From assembly GCF_001279585.1 (NCBI RefSeq), contig NZ_LGEC01000082.1, positions 1-59,122 on the forward strand: DNA of 59,122 nt. The letters run 5' to 3'. Positions 57,011 through 59,122 of the stretch are shown in pieces. Each line of letters begins with the position of its first letter. The first letter of the stretch is position 1. The notes below the pieces were generated by a model that saw nothing but the letters and a program-made list of their open reading frames with translations, ran no database searches and had not been told where the DNA came from. This DNA comes from Nocardiopsis sp. NRRL B-16309 (lineage in GTDB: Bacteria > Actinomycetota > Actinomycetes > Streptosporangiales > Streptosporangiaceae). The position numbers and the translations under genes are program-made.

Positions 57011-57382
57011 TCATCTGCGCCCCTGTCGGCCGTCCTGGGCGTCCGGGTCGACCACGGCGGCGGTCTCCTCGTTCACGTCCTCGGTACCGCTGAGGCTCCT
57101 CGCCGTCTTCAGGAGGTTGTCGGCGGTGTCCTGGGTGGCCTGGACCAGGGCGTCCAGGTAGAGGGCGAAGTTCTGCTCCATGGGGACGAAGACCTTGTCG
57201 TAGTCCTTGGCGAAGTCGTCGCCCGTGACGTTCTTGTCGCCCCAGGGCGTGCCCAGGGGCTCCCTCGCCGCCACGAAGTCCCGCTTGAGCCTGCTGGTGA
57301 ACTCGGCGGCCTCGTGGACGTTGAAGCTGCTGTGGGCGACACCGTCCGGGGAGGCGGACAGGCCGTCGTCGTTGTTCGGCAC
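57011..57382 (-). CDS. WXG100-like (ESAT-6 type) small helical protein
   Basis: 123 residues, predicted as two helices joined near a PWGDK turn (about 44-50), then a second helix rich in F/Y/L (DFAKDYDKVFVPMEQNFALY) and a disordered acidic tail. The size, the helix-turn-helix hairpin with W-G at the turn, and the position between an EspL-like gene and an EccA-like gene match WXG100/ESX substrates of actinobacteria. Such proteins are secreted as folded dimers by type VII systems. The turn is WGD and not the exact WxG, so the family call is probable, not certain. GTG 57382 has AGGAG about 11 bases upstream. Confidence 0.72.
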   Translation of the reverse strand: MPNNDDGLSASPDGVAHSSFNVHEAAEFTSRLKRDFVAAREPLGTPWGDKNVTGDDFAKDYDKVFVPMEQNFALYLDALVQATQDTADNLLKTARSLSGTEDVNEETAAVVDPDAQDGRQGRR

Positions 57383-57429
57383 GGTGGTGGCTCCTATCGA
57401 CCGAAGGGGTGGGGTGGGGGCGGGCGCGG

Positions 57430-57819
57430 CTACTCCGGGGGGAGGGGTACGCCCATGCGCTCGAACATGCCGCGGGTGTCGAACCGGCCGTTCATCGCCT
57501 CGCCCGCGTCCAGGCCCTCCGGCATGAAGGGCTTGTACAGTTCGGCGACGCGGTCGGACATCTTCTCCCGGGCGCGCGTGATCACGTCCATGACCGCGTC
57601 GGCGAGTTCGGCGGGGGCCATCTCGCGGTAGTTCTGGGTGTGGAACTTCAGCTCAACGAGTTCCCCCTTCCCGTTCACCTTCGCTCCCACCAGCCTGTTC
57701 TTTGCCACGGCCTCCTCTGTTGCCGACTCCAGGCTTTCGCTTGCGCGATCGACCTCGGCCAGCGTCCTGTGAAGACGTGCCAACTCCCGTTCCGTCTCCT
57801 CCTGCATCCACGAAGTCAT
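57430..57819 (-). CDS. YbaB/EbfC family protein, EspL-like
   Basis: 129 residues. An N-terminal helix (1-38) is followed by the YbaB core LVGAKVNGKGELVELKFHTQ and a second helix (ELADAVMDVITRAREKM), with a Gly/Pro-rich tail. YbaB proteins bind DNA or act as dimeric scaffolds. The mycobacterial ESX-1 protein EspL has this fold, and its gene lies among ESX accessory genes as here. ATG 57819 has GGGAG 9 bases upstream. The first 56 codons overlap, in another frame, the end of the DPxTG-repeat gene, and GC3 falls in this overlap. It is probably cytoplasmic. Confidence 0.85.
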   Translation of the reverse strand: MTSWMQEETERELARLHRTLAEVDRASESLESATEEAVAKNRLVGAKVNGKGELVELKFHTQNYREMAPAELADAVMDVITRAREKMSDRVAELYKPFMPEGLDAGEAMNGRFDTRGMFERMGVPLPPE

Positions 57820-59122
57820 GGCGTACGGCTCCCTTCTTCGGCCCGCCTGGTGCGGGCCGTCCGAGTACGGTCTGCTTGTCGTCGCCCGTCGTGCCCCAGA
57901 CGCGTTCGTCCTCGGACAGCCACGTCGAGCGCTGGCGTTCGCGTTCCCCCTGGCCGCCGCCCGCGCCGCCCATGCCGCCGCCCATCATGGGCGGCATCAT
58001 CGGAGGCATGCCGGCCTGAGGGGCGCCGCCGGGCCCGCCCGCGGGCCCCGCGGCGGTCGCGGCCGGGCCCGTACCGGGCCCCGTGCCCACGGACCCGCCG
58101 GGGCCCGTGCCGATGCCGGTGGCCGCGCCGGGTCCCGCCCCCGCCCCCGCCTGGGTCTGGGGGCCGCCCGCCGGGGTGTCGAAGAGGGACGAGCGGTCGG
58201 TCGTCCGGGTGTCCCCGCCTCCCGGGCCGTTCGTGCTGAGTCCGCCGTCCGGACCGGAGCCGCCGTAGTTGAGGCCGACGGGGTCCGGGCTCTGCAGCGG
58301 CGGGATCTCGTAGGCGGGCCCGTCGGTGTTCCGCCCGCCGGTGAAGCCGTCGGTGATCGGTTCGCCCGTGTCCGGGTCGATCGGGTAGGTCAGCCCCAGG
58401 TCCGGGTCGACGGGATAGGGCTCTCCCGTGATCGGGTTGATCGGGACCGGGGGGCCGTCACCGGTCGGGCCGTTGGTGGACAGGCCCGGATCGGTCGGGC
58501 CGCCGTCGCCGGTGCCCGGGAGGTCGGTGGGGCCCTCGGAGGTGAGGGCTTGGCCGGTGACGGGGTCGATGGGCAGGGCTTGGCCGGTGTCCGGGTCGTA
58601 GTTGATCGGTTCCCCGGTCTCGGGGTTGATGGGTAGCCCGGTGGCGGGGTCGGTCTCCAGGCGGGTGCCGTCCTGGCCGGGTGGGACGGGTTCGCCGGTG
58701 ACGGGGCCGGTGACGGGGTCGATGGGCAGGGCCTGGCCGGTCTCGGGGTCGTAGTTGATCGGCAGGCCGGTGTCGGGGCTGTAGGGGAGCCCGGTGCCGG
58801 GGTCCACCGGGAAGGGCTCCCCGGTCTCGGGGTTGATCGGCAGCCCGGTGGCCGGATCGAGGTCCAGACCGGTGGAGCCCGGGAGGTCGGTGGGGCCGTC
58901 GGGGGTGAGGGCTTGGCCGGTGACGGGGTCGATGGGCAGGGCTTGGCCGGTGTCCGGGTCGTAGTTGATCGGTAGGCCGGTGTCGGGGCTGTAGGGGAGT
59001 CCGGTGTCGGGGTCGACGGGGAACGGTTCCCCGGTCTCGGGGTTGATGGGTAGCCCGGTGGCGGGGTCGGTCTCCAGGCGGGTGCCGTCCTGGCCGGGTG
59101 GGACGGGTTCGCCGGTGACGGG
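57653..59122 (-). CDS. DPxTG-repeat protein, N-terminus beyond the window
   Basis: 489 codons are visible, with no start in the window. Residues 1 to ~285 of the visible part consist of about twenty short units of the form DPxTG, NPETG or SPDTG (DPATGLPINPETGEP, INYDPDTGQALPIDPVTGQA), in larger blocks. A Gly/Pro/Met-rich stretch (PPMMPPMMGGGMGG) follows, and then a conserved-looking WLSEDERVWGTTGDDKQTVL, which resembles the C-terminal ends of PPE/EspB-like actinobacterial T7SS partner proteins. It ends in a basic Gly-rich tail that overlaps the EspL-like gene by 167 bases. It is probably a large structural or secreted partner of the ESX-like operon. I do not recognise a named family. Confidence 0.75.
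   Translation of the reverse strand, partial: PVTGEPVPPGQDGTRLETDPATGLPINPETGEPFPVDPDTGLPYSPDTGLPINYDPDTGQALPIDPVTGQALTPDGPTDLPGSTGLDLDPATGLPINPETGEPFPVDPGTGLPYSPDTGLPINYDPETGQALPIDPVTGPVTGEPVPPGQDGTRLETDPATGLPINPETGEPINYDPDTGQALPIDPVTGQALTSEGPTDLPGTGDGGPTDPGLSTNGPTGDGPPVPINPITGEPYPVDPDLGLTYPIDPDTGEPITDGFTGGRNTDGPAYEIPPLQSPDPVGLNYGGSGPDGGLSTNGPGGGDTRTTDRSSLFDTPAGGPQTQAGAGAGPGAATGIGTGPGGSVGTGPGTGPAATAAGPAGGPGGAPQAGMPPMMPPMMGGGMGGAGGGQGERERQRSTWLSEDERVWGTTGDDKQTVLGRPAPGGPKKGAVRHDFVDAGGDGTGVGTSSQDAGRGRSRKRKPGVGNRGGRGKEQAGGSEGEREGGTR
58520..59122. repeat. Long direct repeats encoding DPxTG units
   Basis: A block at about 58520-58605 recurs 362 bases further right, and a block at about 58620-58705 recurs 417 bases further right, at high identity. 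The repeats continue past the window edge. They are in frame and encode the DPxTG units. Confidence 0.8.

Noticed and set aside
1..59122. CRISPR arrays, tRNA, rRNA, insertion sequences, phage attachment sites
   Set aside because: Looked for on both strands; no spaced identical repeats of CRISPR type, no cloverleaf or transposase signatures were seen.

Overview
The window is chromosomal DNA of a high-GC actinobacterium. Codon third positions are almost all G or C, long open frames run antisense to most genes, GTG starts are frequent, and the sequence carries DtxR/IdeR-type iron boxes, a Streptomyces-type PHO box and many leaderless promoters. The gene set (classical Men pathway, PhoX, DUF3040, HrdB-like sigma factor, ESX accessory genes) fits the Streptosporangiales; a Nocardiopsis-like genome is my best guess, from general knowledge and not from a search. 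I see no rRNA, tRNA, CRISPR array, insertion sequence or phage.

Layout. 1-5.2 kb: the tail of a peptide-type ABC ATPase, TetR and GntR regulators, small unknown proteins and a principal-type sigma factor. 5.2-10.6 kb: menaquinone genes menE (leftward) and menB, menC, menD (rightward); menF lies apart at 33-34 kb. 10.7-14 kb: a DUF952-DUF985 fusion, a CdaR-type regulator and glycerate kinase. 14.1-29.7 kb: an iron-siderophore island. One overlapping leftward operon encodes a GNAT acetyltransferase, a group II PLP decarboxylase, an amine N-hydroxylase, an MFS exporter, two NIS (IucA/IucC) synthetases and a glutamine-synthetase-like ligase. Beside it are an alanine-racemase-fold decarboxylase, a lipoprotein receptor and a divergent FecCD-FecCD-ATPase importer. 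Iron boxes sit before the biosynthetic operon, between receptor and importer, and before a ferredoxin reductase gene at 44 kb.

30-39.9 kb: PhoX phosphatase behind a PHO box, GNAT, menF, a GHL10 lipoprotein, and a molybdate operon (HTH-TOBE regulator, modABC) followed by a DUF3040 protein. 39.9-51.6 kb: a MecA_N-type penicillin-binding protein, ferredoxin reductase, PlsC, a cyclase-family protein with changed metal ligands, a FUSC membrane protein, a coiled-coil protein, GNAT, a tiny TTA-containing open frame and a LysR regulator.

51.8-59.1 kb: the least ordinary part, a leftward operon resembling the accessory side of a type VII (ESX) locus. It encodes a DPxTG-repeat protein cut by the window edge, an EspL/YbaB-like protein, a WXG100-like protein, a single-pass protein with a long disordered outer region, and an 1103-residue protein joining a right-handed beta-helix to two EccA/CbxX-type AAA+ modules. 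No EccB, EccC, EccD, EccE or mycosin gene lies in the window; they may be further right.

All functions are inferred from protein motifs and gene order. Start sites were chosen from ribosome binding sites, stop-start overlaps or leaderless -10 elements.
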